Below are positions 12,601 through 21,119 of a stretch of DNA of 64,000 nt, piece after piece (position 1 is the first letter of the stretch; each line of letters begins with the position of its first letter). Below the pieces are notes generated by a model. That model was not told where the DNA came from. It saw nothing but the letters and a program-made list of their open reading frames with translations, and did no database searches. Origin of the DNA: Aurelia coerulea (taxonomy: Eukaryota > Cnidaria > Scyphozoa > Semaeostomeae > Ulmaridae); the NCBI GenBank assembly GCA_039566865.1, contig CM076944.1, positions 21,908,501 through 21,972,500 on the forward strand, written 5' to 3'. The translations under genes and the position numbers were made by a program.

Positions 12601-13037
12601 CTTAGACTTCTATAAATTACGACAAAAAAGTACTTTTTTCTGTTTAATTGAATCTCACACACAACACATTCAGGAAGAGTCACGAGGTCAGGACCATTTT
12701 GTGAAGGAAGGGATTCTTTGATATAAAGCCCGACACCACCCCTTTTGATATCATGTGGATGGTTACTTTTGATAAAAGTATAGCCATCTAGTGCCAATCT
12801 ACTTTCCTCGGTCGTGCTATCAAGGTGGGTCTCAACAACTCCAATCATGTCGTAGTTATAAACCGAGTTGTATGCCTCGATCAGGGACACTCGTAAAAAA
12901 TCATACGCAGTAATGCTATTCAGATTCCATGTACAGAAATCAAGTGTTTCGGGGCCAGGGTTCATTTCTATATCACCGCTGAGCAGAATTTTCCTAAAAC
13001 CAACCATTTTATGTGTAGTGCGCAATATGCTAGGCAT
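9681..13037 (-). CDS. LINE polyprotein: 2A peptide, AP endonuclease, reverse transcriptase
   Basis: 1118 residues, uninterrupted. Residues 18-29 read LLSGDIEMNPGP, a full 2A ribosome-skipping motif with the break expected between Gly28 and Pro29. An AP-type endonuclease follows (FCTWNLNS, VVETHLD, GDFNCRSTQWW, SCIDLILTD), then reverse transcriptase (NYRPISLLP, SGFRPGDST, GVPQGSILGP, FADD at 709-712). A Cys/His-rich C terminus (TEHFLLLCPSF) is typical of CR1-like elements. Motif A reads YLAISKAFDR: the expected catalytic Asp is Ala at residue 623 (codon 11169-11171), so this copy's enzyme is probably inactive. The 2A motif may act as an N-terminal cleavage or targeting device, as reported for other AP-type non-LTR elements. 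Confidence 0.95.
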   Translation of the reverse strand: MPSILRTTHKMVGFRKILLSGDIEMNPGPETLDFCTWNLNSITAYDFLRVSLIEAYNSVYNYDMIGVVETHLDSTTEESRLALDGYTFIKSNHPHDIKRGGVGLYIKESLPSQNGPDLVTLPECVVCEIQLNRKKYFFVVIYRSLSQEQCEFDDFTINFELMLSKMHAENPLCVVITGDFNCRSTQWWEHDIENNEGRIFEPLVSELGLHQLISEPTHLMGDSKSCIDLILTDQPNLVIDSGVQSSLHEQCHHQIVYGKLSVSNIALPPHTRKVWYYDKADPVAVMKSIEMFNWHQHLDKIACPNEQVKFLNVILLNIYSNFIPNKVKTIRPCKSPCVTQTVKNFLRKKNHAYKNFVRSGRPDDKLEGIQKMITEGTRLIEDAKRNFFLKARNTLANPGTSNRTYWSLINTVLNKAKIPIIPPLLENGLFVTDFTEKAQLFNDYFILQCTTINTGSVVPQYIPVAATLINDFVISDEKIVEIIRSLNPNKAHGWDEISVRMIKLSDAALVVPLKIIFTNCLRCGHFPQIWKYANVVPVHKKNEKNLKGNYRPISLLPIFGKILEKLMYDSLCSHLVSCGLLNPNQSGFRPGDSTINQLISITHTIFKAFDCNPPLDVRSVYLAISKAFDRVWHDGLVYKLQRYGVSGQLLSLIQSFLKDRKQRTVLNGKCSIWGDISAGVPQGSILGPLFFLVYINDLAENLKCNVKLFADDTSLFTVVKNSNVAANDMNHDLELIKQWAHNWRMSFNPDPQKQAVEILFSRKRNKIDHPVILFNNTPVKNVDEHKHLGLILDSKLSFSAHIKAAFNKSRKSIGLLRYLSKYLPRHTLNEIYKLYVRPYLDYGDVIYHLPAKVWEFSGNITLPSLMEKLESVQYSAALAVSGAWKGTSREKLYAELRWESLSSRRWSRRLILFYKFINNLTPEYTMDPIPPLRQSRYSLRKQDAIGRIRARTEKFQSSFYPHCLSEWNKLDPEIRLAPSIAAFKTKLLSKIRPLPKSVFRIHDPKGLSNLTQLRVGLSKLNFHKFKHNFKDTINPMCPTNDGIEDTEHFLLLCPSFEVPRRDLLAGVSALLRPLGHTNLPNDFLMQILLYGDKDFPDVINKDILLRTLRFIHQTGRFD

Positions 13038-13699
13038 GCAGTGTGAAAGCAGGCGTACTTAGAATGAAAAAACTTGTGACGAACAATAACCACAATACCA
13101 AGCGGGATTCGCTCGACAAGTTCTAGAGTCATGTAAAGTACTATCTTCACAAAGTGATGCACGCGGGCAAACAAAGGCAAGAAACATGAATGTGTTGTCA
13201 CAGAATGCAGTATAAGAAACTGTATTGTTAATGTCAAGGGTAACGCAAAAACAGCGATTGTAATGAAAATGCAGCATAACCAATATAACTTAAAGATTTG
13301 AAAAATAAGTGAAAAGGGCCTGACATTTTTGTTCACTGGGGACAAATTGTGCATGAATACACGGAAGCACCCTATTGTTGCTCGCCATTGATTGATTTCT
13401 ACCGGCATCATCGCAAGGAAAACTTCTCGCTGGTCCTAAGGGGCAATGAGTCGTAATATAACAACCACCATTCAAAACGTATAAGGAAACAGAAAAAGGA
13501 TCATCTAAACGGACAAGCATACAATTACAAAGTAACACTAAATAAACAACAAGCACTGTGAGCGTGGTCATCAGCACGGGTTCTGCATTGCAATGGGATT
13601 TGTAGTTGGTATCAGGGGTCCAGAAATACACATGGGAGAAACCATTGGACGTGAAATTCGAAAAACAGATTGTTTTGCAGCGTTAGGAAATAATAGCAG
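13038..13699 (-). other. 5' leader of the 2A LINE
   Basis: Two short open frames precede the main ORF on the same strand (113 and 74 codons). Neither has the zinc-knuckle or coiled-coil features of an ORF1 protein. The first has a hydrophobic run (LTVLVVYLVLLC) that could be chance. I treat the region as a leader with promoter function. Confidence 0.6.
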
Positions 13700-13997
13700 G
13701 TCAAATAAAAATGATTGTACTCACCCAAATAAAAATGATTGCACTCACCCGAATAAAAATGATTGTACTCACCCGAAAAAAAATGATTGTACTCACCCAA
13801 ATAAAAATGATTGTACTCACCCAAATAAAAATGATTGTACTCACCCGAATAAAAATGATTGTACTCACCCGAATGAAAATGATTGCACTCACCCAAATAA
13901 AAATGATTGTACTCACCCAAATAAAGATGATTGTACTCACCCAAATAAAAATGATTGTACTCACCCAAATAAAAATGATTGTACTCACCCAAATATT
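13700..13997. repeat. 24-bp minisatellite, block 3 (about 12 units)
   Basis: Same unit and orientation. It starts mid-unit (TCAAATAAAAATGAT) exactly at the 5' end of the LINE, so blocks 2 and 3 read as one array split by the insertion. Confidence 0.96.
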
Positions 13998-15040
13998 AAG
14001 CTCTTCTCTTTCACTTCTTTAGGCCCTCAGCTTTCCAATCGAATAAACTGCAAACAACAATATTTCCCCTCCCAGCCTACCTCAAACGAAGGCGGAATGT
14101 TGTTGTCGGTAATTTATTCAGTTAGAAAGTTGTGGGCCTATCGAAGAGAAGGAGAAGCACACCGTATTTGGTTGAGTACAATCATATTTTCAACAATCCA
14201 GTGTCCATGTTGCCCATGGTTAGCCTAGAAAGGTTCTCAATTCGATTCTGGGATCGAAAATTCGACGAGAGAGGATGTTTCTGGGTTCCATAAATATTTT
14301 TCTTATCTTTAAGTGTTCTTGTTCATAGTTGGGGGTGGCCTATTCAAGTACACCACCATTGAAATATTTTGGATCCTGCTAGAAATGTAATAGTGGCATC
14401 TTTCAAATGCACGTGTTTACAACGACATCCACCTTCATATTTTCATGCGCGGTTTTTCCTATTGTAATAGCTTGGTCATACGCAGGTGTCTATCTGGTTT
14501 GTGTCTATTCATTGGGATATCACCAATACAATGTGCTCCTGAACCATGTAGACAAACCGATAAGATATGATACCACAACCAACATAATAGTTTGGACTCA
14601 AGCAAAAGGATAGACTATCGATTTAGCTAGCCTGCTTGTAATAATGAAAATAGTAGTAAGGTGTAGGGCTTCTCTATAGGTATCGATCGCCTGCAAAGGA
14701 GGCAAGTCTAGCAAGGATAGGCTCTGAATCTTGAATCAAACAGCGCGTATCCTGTCTTTGTAAAATCCTCATTAAAAAAATTAAATGGAATTAAAAGGAG
14801 TCAAGATATTCTAAATGTTTGCTTCTAACGTCTTTTTGTTTACTTTCAAGTTCTAAATCCAAGCGAAGCACAGTGATCCAGGGCATGTCATAAATGTGTA
14901 CAAATGAATTTTCATTTTTCATTTTCATTTTATTCTTATTTAGACACAATACCCTATCAGCACTTCAAAGTAAATATGAATATTACTCTAAACAAAAAAA
15001 AATAAAGCTGCTCTTCCAAGGGGTTGTGTTTGCGTCGCTC
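13998..15040. other. Intron sequence, no gene seen
   Basis: No exon, domain or repeat recognised beyond the end of the minisatellite. Confidence 0.5.
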
Positions 15041-15330
15041 TACCTCAAGAACTCCCTTAATCTTACTTTAAAGGAGCTCAATGTTGCAGAGTCTCGTATA
15101 TGCTTCGGGATCTCGTTCCAGGTACTTGCTCCCTGGTATCCAAAAGACTTTTTGCAGTATTCAAGACGAAGCCGAGGAATTTCGAAATCATCAATTTTTC
15201 TTGTGTTATATCTCGAAATATTCTTCAGACTTTCAGACTTCAGACTTTACCAAACTGATGTTTCTATTGTTAACTGTAGCCTGAGGTATATCAAAACCAA
15301 TCTTGTGTTCAAATCGGACAGTTCAGTGCA
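15041..15330 (-). pseudogene. 5'-truncated LINE, C-terminal end of reverse transcriptase
   Basis: Minus-strand reading gives KKSFGYQGASTWNEIPKHIR and then SSFKVRLREFL, the usual end of CR1/jockey-type proteins (G-A-x-x-WN-x-x-P). A stop lies upstream, and no catalytic core is present. Confidence 0.8.
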
Positions 15331-15905
15331 GAGAAAACATCACTTCAAGTTAGGCACGTGTACTTTAGGTTTCGTTCTAGGCAAAGCAACGTCACAAAAT
15401 AGCACAAACTTTCAAATTCAAATTTCTTGGCTTAAACTTAAACTCACTCAATTTTCATGATCTTTGTTTTGCTTTAAATTTTGCAGAATAAGTTGTGTAA
15501 ACGTTGCTTGAAAATGTTATCTTGGGATGAGTAAATTTTGCAAATTCCTGATGGTAACCAACGTTGAACAAACTAAATACGAAATCACGAAACCCTTCTT
15601 TTAACATCTAAAATAAAAATCAATGTTTCCGAATTCTAATAAAGCCTGTTGCAAAATGAAGTTTAACCTATTGGCCACACTGTTGCAAAAGGGGTAAATA
15701 GAGTAGCGTCTCCAAGAATTGCTACGGTTGCGGTTAACGACAGAAAAATCAGTTGTTGTGCATTGATTACACTAAAATTTAATAAAGTTAATAAATTCAA
15801 ACTTATGAAATGCCTGAAAAATTACCGTGCGAAACTTTTGGCTTTCCGTATAATCTGACGTAAAAATCCCTTCGTTTGCACTCGCTATTCGCTTGGTACT
15901 GGCAT

Positions 15906-16056
15906 TGTAGGGATACACCCCCGTGACTGGACAGTTGTAGATTAGATTATGTTTACTTATATTCCGCTGTGCTGTATGTTTCGTTATTCTGTAATAGATC
16001 TTCTCTCTGAGTAGGCCACAAGAAGTATTCTCTCTCGAGTCTCGACTACGGCTACA
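15906..16056 (+). repeat. 5' LTR of element 1
   Basis: A TATA-like TTATATT at 15957-15963 lies 29-23 bases before an initiator-like TTATTCT whose A is 15986. R would begin at 15986. Confidence 0.96.
15957..15998 (+). promoter_or_regulatory. LTR core promoter and self-priming 5' end
   Basis: TTATATT (15957-15963) and an initiator YYANWYY match (15984-15990) predict a start at 15986. The first 13 transcribed bases, ATTCTGTAATAGA (15986-15998), are the exact reverse complement of 16059-16071. Confidence 0.7.
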
Positions 16057-16058
16057 TT

Positions 16059-16071
16059 TCTATTACAGAAT
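16059..16071 (+). other. Putative primer-binding site, self-complementary type
   Basis: TCTATTACAGAAT starts two bases after the 5' LTR. It does not start TGG as a tRNA 3'-end site would. It pairs with the predicted RNA 5' end over 13 bases, the arrangement known from Tf1 and sushi-type elements. Confidence 0.72.
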
Positions 16072-16075
16072 CAAA

Positions 16076-17002
16076 ATGGAAAGCAAAATTAAAGTGTTTA
16101 ACGGAGAAGGAAATGTGAAAGAATTTATCGTTAAGGTCGAGCTACACTCAGCACTAAAAGGGTATACCGAAGAGAAATGTGCACAGGATTTGGCAAGCAG
16201 ATTAGATGGGCCTGCTTTCGATGTCTATATGAGACTGTCTACAGAGGATAAGAAAAAAGTGGACAAAATAAAAGAAGAGCTCCTGAAGGAATTTGAAAAA
16301 GGCCAGTTGAATCGAGAGGAAGCAATGTTTGAACTTTCAAACCGCTCTAGAAAACATGGCGAATCTGCGCATACCTACGCATACAAGTTGCTCGAATTGG
16401 TGAAGCTAGCATACCGAACCTTCAACGACGAAACTCGTGCGACGTTAGCAAAAGATTATTTCGTCCGTGGTTTTCATCCACAAATGCAAACAGCTCTCAA
16501 ATCAATGGAGAAGTTTTCAACAAGTGACATCAAAGCCCTGGCTTCTGAAACAACACGACTTCAATTGGCGGGAGTTAAGTCCAATATCGAAATTCGTACT
16601 TTAGTTAATGAGATTAGTGACAACGCGAACAACAGTTCAAAAGCAATTCCAGCCAACATTGTTGACGCAATTGCTGATAAAGTCCTTGTCAAAATAAATT
16701 CTATCAACGTTGGTTCCGGGGGTCACGAGAATCTTGAAAATGATGTAAGTTTCACAACAAAGCCATCCTTTGTTGGCCAAAGAACATTTGCCGGCAGAAA
16801 TTTCAGAGGTAGTGGTCAAGGTCACCAGCCTCGAAGAAGAGGAAATTTTCGCGGCGGCTACAGAGCCCCTACCAACCAGCTGAAATGCAGATCATGCCAA
16901 AGCACCGACCACTTAGTTGCAAGTTGTCCAACAAGATTTTGCCAAGCATGTGGCCAACGAGGTCATGACAGCTGGAATGATGTGTGTCCAAAATACCAAT
17001 GA
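16076..17002 (+). CDS. Gag of element 1
   Basis: 308 residues starting 5 bases after the primer site. The capsid-like region (residues 1-170) includes LKGYTEEKCAQDLASRLDGP and a retrotransposon-Gag-like YFVRGFHPQM. An RG-rich stretch precedes two zinc-knuckle-like segments (CRSCQSTDHLVASC and CQACGQRGHDSWNDVC). It ends CAA-TGA-CTA, a leaky stop context, and the same frame stays open into protease. Confidence 0.95.
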   Translation: MESKIKVFNGEGNVKEFIVKVELHSALKGYTEEKCAQDLASRLDGPAFDVYMRLSTEDKKKVDKIKEELLKEFEKGQLNREEAMFELSNRSRKHGESAHTYAYKLLELVKLAYRTFNDETRATLAKDYFVRGFHPQMQTALKSMEKFSTSDIKALASETTRLQLAGVKSNIEIRTLVNEISDNANNSSKAIPANIVDAIADKVLVKINSINVGSGGHENLENDVSFTTKPSFVGQRTFAGRNFRGSGQGHQPRRRGNFRGGYRAPTNQLKCRSCQSTDHLVASCPTRFCQACGQRGHDSWNDVCPKYQ

Positions 17003-17569
17003 CTAACCGCCTCCTCAGGAGCAAGCCCCTCCGAGGATCCCGGTACCGTTGTTGTTGCTGCAAAACTCCAAAAGCTGGATACTCACGTAATAATGGACAG
17101 CGGTTCGGGATGCTCAATAATTGATTTAGGAACATTACAAAGAATAGGCCTCGATAATTGTATTGATAAACGCTCCCCAAAATCATTGATAAACGCTTCC
17201 GGGGACACCATGAACATATTGGGGTCTGTCAAGGTTGATGTAACGATTGCTGGAAGCCAGCCTCGTAATCATGTTTTCCAAGTACTGGATTCATTGACGT
17301 ATTCAAACGTATTACTTGGCAGAGATTTTATGCGCCTCTTTGGTTCTGTCAAGTTTGATTTTGCCAGAAACAGAATCCAGTTAGGAAAACTCTCAGTGTC
17401 CGGACTATCATCGAACACAGCAAGAGTGCGATTAAGCGAAAGTGTTACCATTCCTCCCCGCTCAGAATCGGTTGTTTTAGTAAAATCCTCCACGAAAAAT
17501 TCTCTGTTACCAGGTGATTTTGAACCCAAAATTGGACCAAAGATCTGTACGCTACAAGGTCCCGCGTGA
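17003..17569 (+). CDS. Protease of element 1, in frame after gag UGA
   Basis: The gag frame remains open from 17003 to a TGA at 17567. The aspartic protease active site DSGSG follows the ATG at 17093, and LLGRDFM, the second conserved protease segment, lies near 17310-17335. Residues after about 17460 correspond to the start of the pol linker, but the frame is lost near 17524-17560. The likely product is a Gag-protease readthrough protein. Confidence 0.85.
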   Translation, partial: LTASSGASPSEDPGTVVVAAKLQKLDTHVIMDSGSGCSIIDLGTLQRIGLDNCIDKRSPKSLINASGDTMNILGSVKVDVTIAGSQPRNHVFQVLDSLTYSNVLLGRDFMRLFGSVKFDFARNRIQLGKLSVSGLSSNTARVRLSESVTIPPRSESVVLVKSSTKNSLLPGDFEPKIGPKICTLQGPA

Positions 17570-20500
17570 TACCGAACATGGATGGAATATTTAAAATAAC
17601 AGTCCTCAATGTTACTTCATCAGACATTTCATTGAAATCGCGAACCTCGATGGGTTTTATCCAACCAGCCGATGAAATAGTTATGAGCGTTGCACGTGAT
17701 GAAAGCCTCAATTCAACCCTTGCGGACATCACAATCAGTGACAGACTATCATGTGACGAAAAGTTAGAAGTAACCAGATTGATCGAACAATATAAGGATG
17801 TTTTCGCTGCCAATCCTAAAAAGCCCAAGCAAACAATGCTGCTAGAACATCGAATAATCACCGACGACGCCCTCCCTGTGAGTCATAAACCCCGTAGGAT
17901 ACCCGTTGCATGGGAGAAGGATATGGATAAACAGGTCGCTGAAATGCTATCAAATGACATTATTCGCCCTTCATCATCCCCTTGGAATGCCCCAGTGATA
18001 CTGGTGAAGAAGAAGGACAACAGTACGCCTTTCGTTTGCGATTTCCGAGGAGTTAATGATGTAACAAAAAGAGACACGTATCCCTTGCCCCATATTAAAG
18101 ACGTAATTGACAAGATGGCCGGAGCAAAATACTGGACGACGTTAGATGCTGCCTCAGCATACTGGTCCATCCCTCTTGCAGAGACTGACAAGGAAAAGAC
18201 AGCATTTTCTGTGCCCCACGGCAAATACGAATTTAACGTTACGCCATATGGCCTATCGAACGCTGGTTCTTCCTACCAAAGGATGATAGACATGTGTTTA
18301 TCTGGTCTCTCAACTGAAAGAGTTTTAGCGTACATGGATGACATTGTAATTTTTAACTCAACATTCCAGGAACATATTCAAGATCTTACGGCAGTCTTTG
18401 AGCGATTGCGACTTGCGAATGTGACTCTCAAAGCCTCAAAGTGCGTATTTGCATCGGAATCAGTCGATTTTTTGGGATATGAGCTTTCATGTCAAGGTAT
18501 TAAGCCACAGCAACGTTTGACCAACGCTATTGATCAATTTCCTCCACCGGCATCAAGAAAAGAATTAAAGCGTTTTTTAGGGTTGTCAGGCTTTTATCGG
18601 AGCTTTATTCAGGACTACGCAGTGATCAGTGAGCCCCTTAACAAACTTACCTGTGACAATGTGCCATTCTTGTGGACCAGTCAATGTGAATCTGCTTTCA
18701 AGGAGCTGAAACAACGATTAACATCACAACCAGTTCTGGCATTTCCAAAGCTCAATAAACCATTTACAGTCGAAGTTGATGCAAGTGATTACGCTGCAGG
18801 TGGTGTGTTATCGCAAAGCGGAGAAAATGGCCTTTTGCACCCTGTTGCTTATTTCTCGACAGCTTTTAAAGGTTCTCAACGTCAATGGGCACCAATAACA
18901 AAAGAAGCATTTGCTCTCGTCTTAGCTGTGAGACACTGGCATGTATATTTAGCGGGTACCGAATTTATCCTGAACACGGACCATTATCCACTCGTACATC
19001 TTCGTAAACAAAAAGACCCAAGAGGAAAATTCGGGAGGTGGATCTCCGAACTTGAAGAGTATGACTATACGGTTAGATATATCCGTGGAAAGGACAATGT
19101 CAAAGCTGATTTCCTCTCTCGAGATCGATGCGCAAATCCTGATCAACCGATTTCATCATTTGAGGACAAGGTTTATGCTACGGTTGTAGAGAACGCCACG
19201 TTTTTGGATCAATTAAAGCAAGAGCAAGGTACAGACCCCGTGATCAGCAGAGCAAAACGACTTATAGCAGCGGGAGAAGTAATTTTACAAGGTCGATTTA
19301 AACGAGTTCAAAACCAGCTCCGAGTGGAAGATGACATCTTAACCAAGTCTGGTCGACCAATCGTCCCCGCATCATTACGAAAGTTTGTATTGACTGAAAT
19401 ACATAACGTAGCACATTTTGGGACAGACAAAACGTATTCCCTCCTGAAAGAGCGTTTCTTTTGGCCGAACATGTATGGACACGTCAAGCGTTTTGTTACC
19501 TCTTGCATTCACTGCCAACAGACAAAATGTGACACGTCACCACCTAAGGCACCCTTACTTCCGATCGTGATCCCAGATGCTCCGATGCAGTTCATTGCAC
19601 TTGACGTATCGTATATGCCACGGAACAATAAAGGATTCGAGTACTTTCTGATTATTGGTGATCTATTCTCCAAATACATTGAAGCAGTGCCGATGAAGGA
19701 CCAGACCGCACCAACAATAGTAAATGCTTTGATGAACCATTGGATCTACATCCATGGCACCCCACACTTTATTCTTAGCGATCAAGGCTCAAATGTCGAT
19801 GGAGATACAGTCAAAGAAATCTGTAATACGCTGGGTATCGAAAAGCGACGGTCGTCCGCTTACCATTCTCAAGGCAATGGATTCGCAGAGCGCAATATTC
19901 GCAATGTCAAGTATATGTTACGAACAGTACTATTACAAAGGAAATTGAATCAGTCAAAATGGGCCTCATTGCTACCAGAGTTGGTGTTCGCATTGAACAC
20001 GAGTGAGAGTAAAGCAACCAAATGCATCCCGTTTAAGGTTGTTTTTGGCAGAGACGCTCGTTTACCAATTGATGTCTTGTTTGATCACGATCGACTCGAT
20101 TGCCCCAAAGACACAAACACCGCTGCAGAATATGCCGACGATCGTAATTTTGCTTTAAAGGATGTGTACGATACGGTTATCACTAACTTGCAACTCAGCA
20201 AAGAAAAGATGCAAGCCCATTACAACAAAAACATCCGTTTCATCGAACACAAAACCGGAGATAAGGTATGGCTGAAAGTAAAGTATTATAAAACTGGCGA
20301 GAATAGAAAACTCGCACCTCGTCGTCGGGGACCATGGACAGTCAGCAAGAAATTGCCGAATGGCGTTAACTTCGAAATTGTGAATGATCAAACAAAGGAA
20401 ACGAAAATAGTCCACCACGATCGGTTGTCACCTGTAAAGGAAGGAGCAGTAGAGGACGTTGAAGCCCGAGATATCACAATTAAGCGAAAGTCGATCGTTA

Positions 20501-20706
20501 AAGAACGCACGCCCGATAACTCCTATGCACCCGAGTCAACAGACAGCGAAAGTAGCGATAGTGACGATAGCGATGACTATAGCCCTGATACGGATGACGA
20601 TAACCAAAACAGAGAACACGAAGTCCAGCATAGACAATATCCCTTGAGAAACAGGAGAGCACGCCAAATTCCAAATAACATTCCGTGGTCTGCGATTCAT
20701 ATATAG
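17566..20706 (+). CDS. Pol of element 1: RT, RNase H, integrase
   Basis: About 1040 residues in the -1 frame relative to protease; the first ATG is 17578 in good context (AACATGG), 9 bases after the protease stop. Numbering from 17566: RT with LDAASAYW and YMDD (256-259), RNase H with VDASDYAAGG (Asp405), integrase zinc motif near 615-660, and catalytic Asp680, Asp739 and Glu775 (35 residues between the last two). A GPY/F-like segment (RRRGPWTV) follows, then an acidic Ser/Asp tail and YPLRNRR. I see no chromodomain and no env. The frame change could be reinitiation, frameshifting or one lost A in an A-run. Confidence 0.96.
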   Translation: MIPNMDGIFKITVLNVTSSDISLKSRTSMGFIQPADEIVMSVARDESLNSTLADITISDRLSCDEKLEVTRLIEQYKDVFAANPKKPKQTMLLEHRIITDDALPVSHKPRRIPVAWEKDMDKQVAEMLSNDIIRPSSSPWNAPVILVKKKDNSTPFVCDFRGVNDVTKRDTYPLPHIKDVIDKMAGAKYWTTLDAASAYWSIPLAETDKEKTAFSVPHGKYEFNVTPYGLSNAGSSYQRMIDMCLSGLSTERVLAYMDDIVIFNSTFQEHIQDLTAVFERLRLANVTLKASKCVFASESVDFLGYELSCQGIKPQQRLTNAIDQFPPPASRKELKRFLGLSGFYRSFIQDYAVISEPLNKLTCDNVPFLWTSQCESAFKELKQRLTSQPVLAFPKLNKPFTVEVDASDYAAGGVLSQSGENGLLHPVAYFSTAFKGSQRQWAPITKEAFALVLAVRHWHVYLAGTEFILNTDHYPLVHLRKQKDPRGKFGRWISELEEYDYTVRYIRGKDNVKADFLSRDRCANPDQPISSFEDKVYATVVENATFLDQLKQEQGTDPVISRAKRLIAAGEVILQGRFKRVQNQLRVEDDILTKSGRPIVPASLRKFVLTEIHNVAHFGTDKTYSLLKERFFWPNMYGHVKRFVTSCIHCQQTKCDTSPPKAPLLPIVIPDAPMQFIALDVSYMPRNNKGFEYFLIIGDLFSKYIEAVPMKDQTAPTIVNALMNHWIYIHGTPHFILSDQGSNVDGDTVKEICNTLGIEKRRSSAYHSQGNGFAERNIRNVKYMLRTVLLQRKLNQSKWASLLPELVFALNTSESKATKCIPFKVVFGRDARLPIDVLFDHDRLDCPKDTNTAAEYADDRNFALKDVYDTVITNLQLSKEKMQAHYNKNIRFIEHKTGDKVWLKVKYYKTGENRKLAPRRRGPWTVSKKLPNGVNFEIVNDQTKETKIVHHDRLSPVKEGAVEDVEARDITIKRKSIVKERTPDNSYAPESTDSESSDSDDSDDYSPDTDDDNQNREHEVQHRQYPLRNRRARQIPNNIPWSAIHI

Positions 20707-20716
20707 GAGGGGGAAA
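20705..20716 (+). other. Polypurine tract of element 1
   Basis: AGGAGGGGGAAA directly precedes the 3' LTR and overlaps the pol stop codon. Confidence 0.9.
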
Positions 20717-20867
20717 TGTAGGGATGCACCCCCGTGACTGGACAGTTGTAGATTAGATTATGTTTACTTATATTCCGCTGTGCTGTATGTTTCGTTATTC
20801 TGTAATAGATCTTCTCTCTGAGTAGGCCACAAGAAGTATTCTCTCTCGAGTCTCGACTACGGCTACA
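20717..20867 (+). repeat. 3' LTR of element 1
   Basis: 150 of 151 bases are identical to the 5' LTR. Confidence 0.97.
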
Positions 20868-21119
20868 GCATGTCAATTAAAAGCAGCCCGTGCTACGAAA
20901 TCAGTCCTTTTTCGCTTTTACTGGGTGTAGCAATCTATTAAGTGTGATGGTCTGATGGACTCCACCAAACGGCTCATATCATTCAAGCTACGTACCACTG
21001 TTTCGTGAACATATTCGTGCACTCATACGACAACAGTGTTGATTCAACTAAGGCCCCGGGTATGAAGATGAGTGCCTGTCTTGCATCAATGCCAAGTTAT
21101 ACGATGATGGTTTCAAATA

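Larger units (their letters stand above)
9381..13699 (-). mobile_element. Full-length 2A-bearing LINE (CR1-like)
   Basis: A single long ORF (9681-13037), a 5' leader of about 660 bp (13038-13699), a 300-bp 3' tail region and a 14-nt poly(A) tail seen as T at 9381-9394. Both flanks are 24-bp minisatellite, and the sequence TTTATTTG (minus strand) occurs on each side as the likely target-site duplication. It lies in the myosin intron in sense orientation. Confidence 0.92.
15906..20867 (+). mobile_element. Ty3-type LTR retrotransposon 1
   Basis: Two 151-bp LTRs (15906-16056 and 20717-20867) differ at one base (GGGATACACCC versus GGGATGCACCC) and begin TGTAGGG and end GGCTACA. GCAT flanks both sides as a 4-bp duplication. 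Order: LTR, primer site, gag, protease, RT, RNase H, integrase, polypurine tract, LTR. It is antisense to the myosin gene. Near-identical LTRs mean a recent insertion. Confidence 0.97.

Noticed and set aside
13059..13631. ORF1 for the 2A LINE
   Set aside because: The two short frames lack RNA-binding or coiled-coil features; treated as leader.
5416..13997. CRISPR-like array
   Set aside because: Units are contiguous with no spacers, and the genome is an intron-rich eukaryote.
16057..16075. Conventional tRNA primer site in element 1
   Set aside because: No TGG start near the LTR end; the self-complementary match is exact.
20420..20706. Chromodomain at the end of element 1 Pol
   Set aside because: The tail is acidic and ends YPLRNRR; no aromatic-cage pattern seen.
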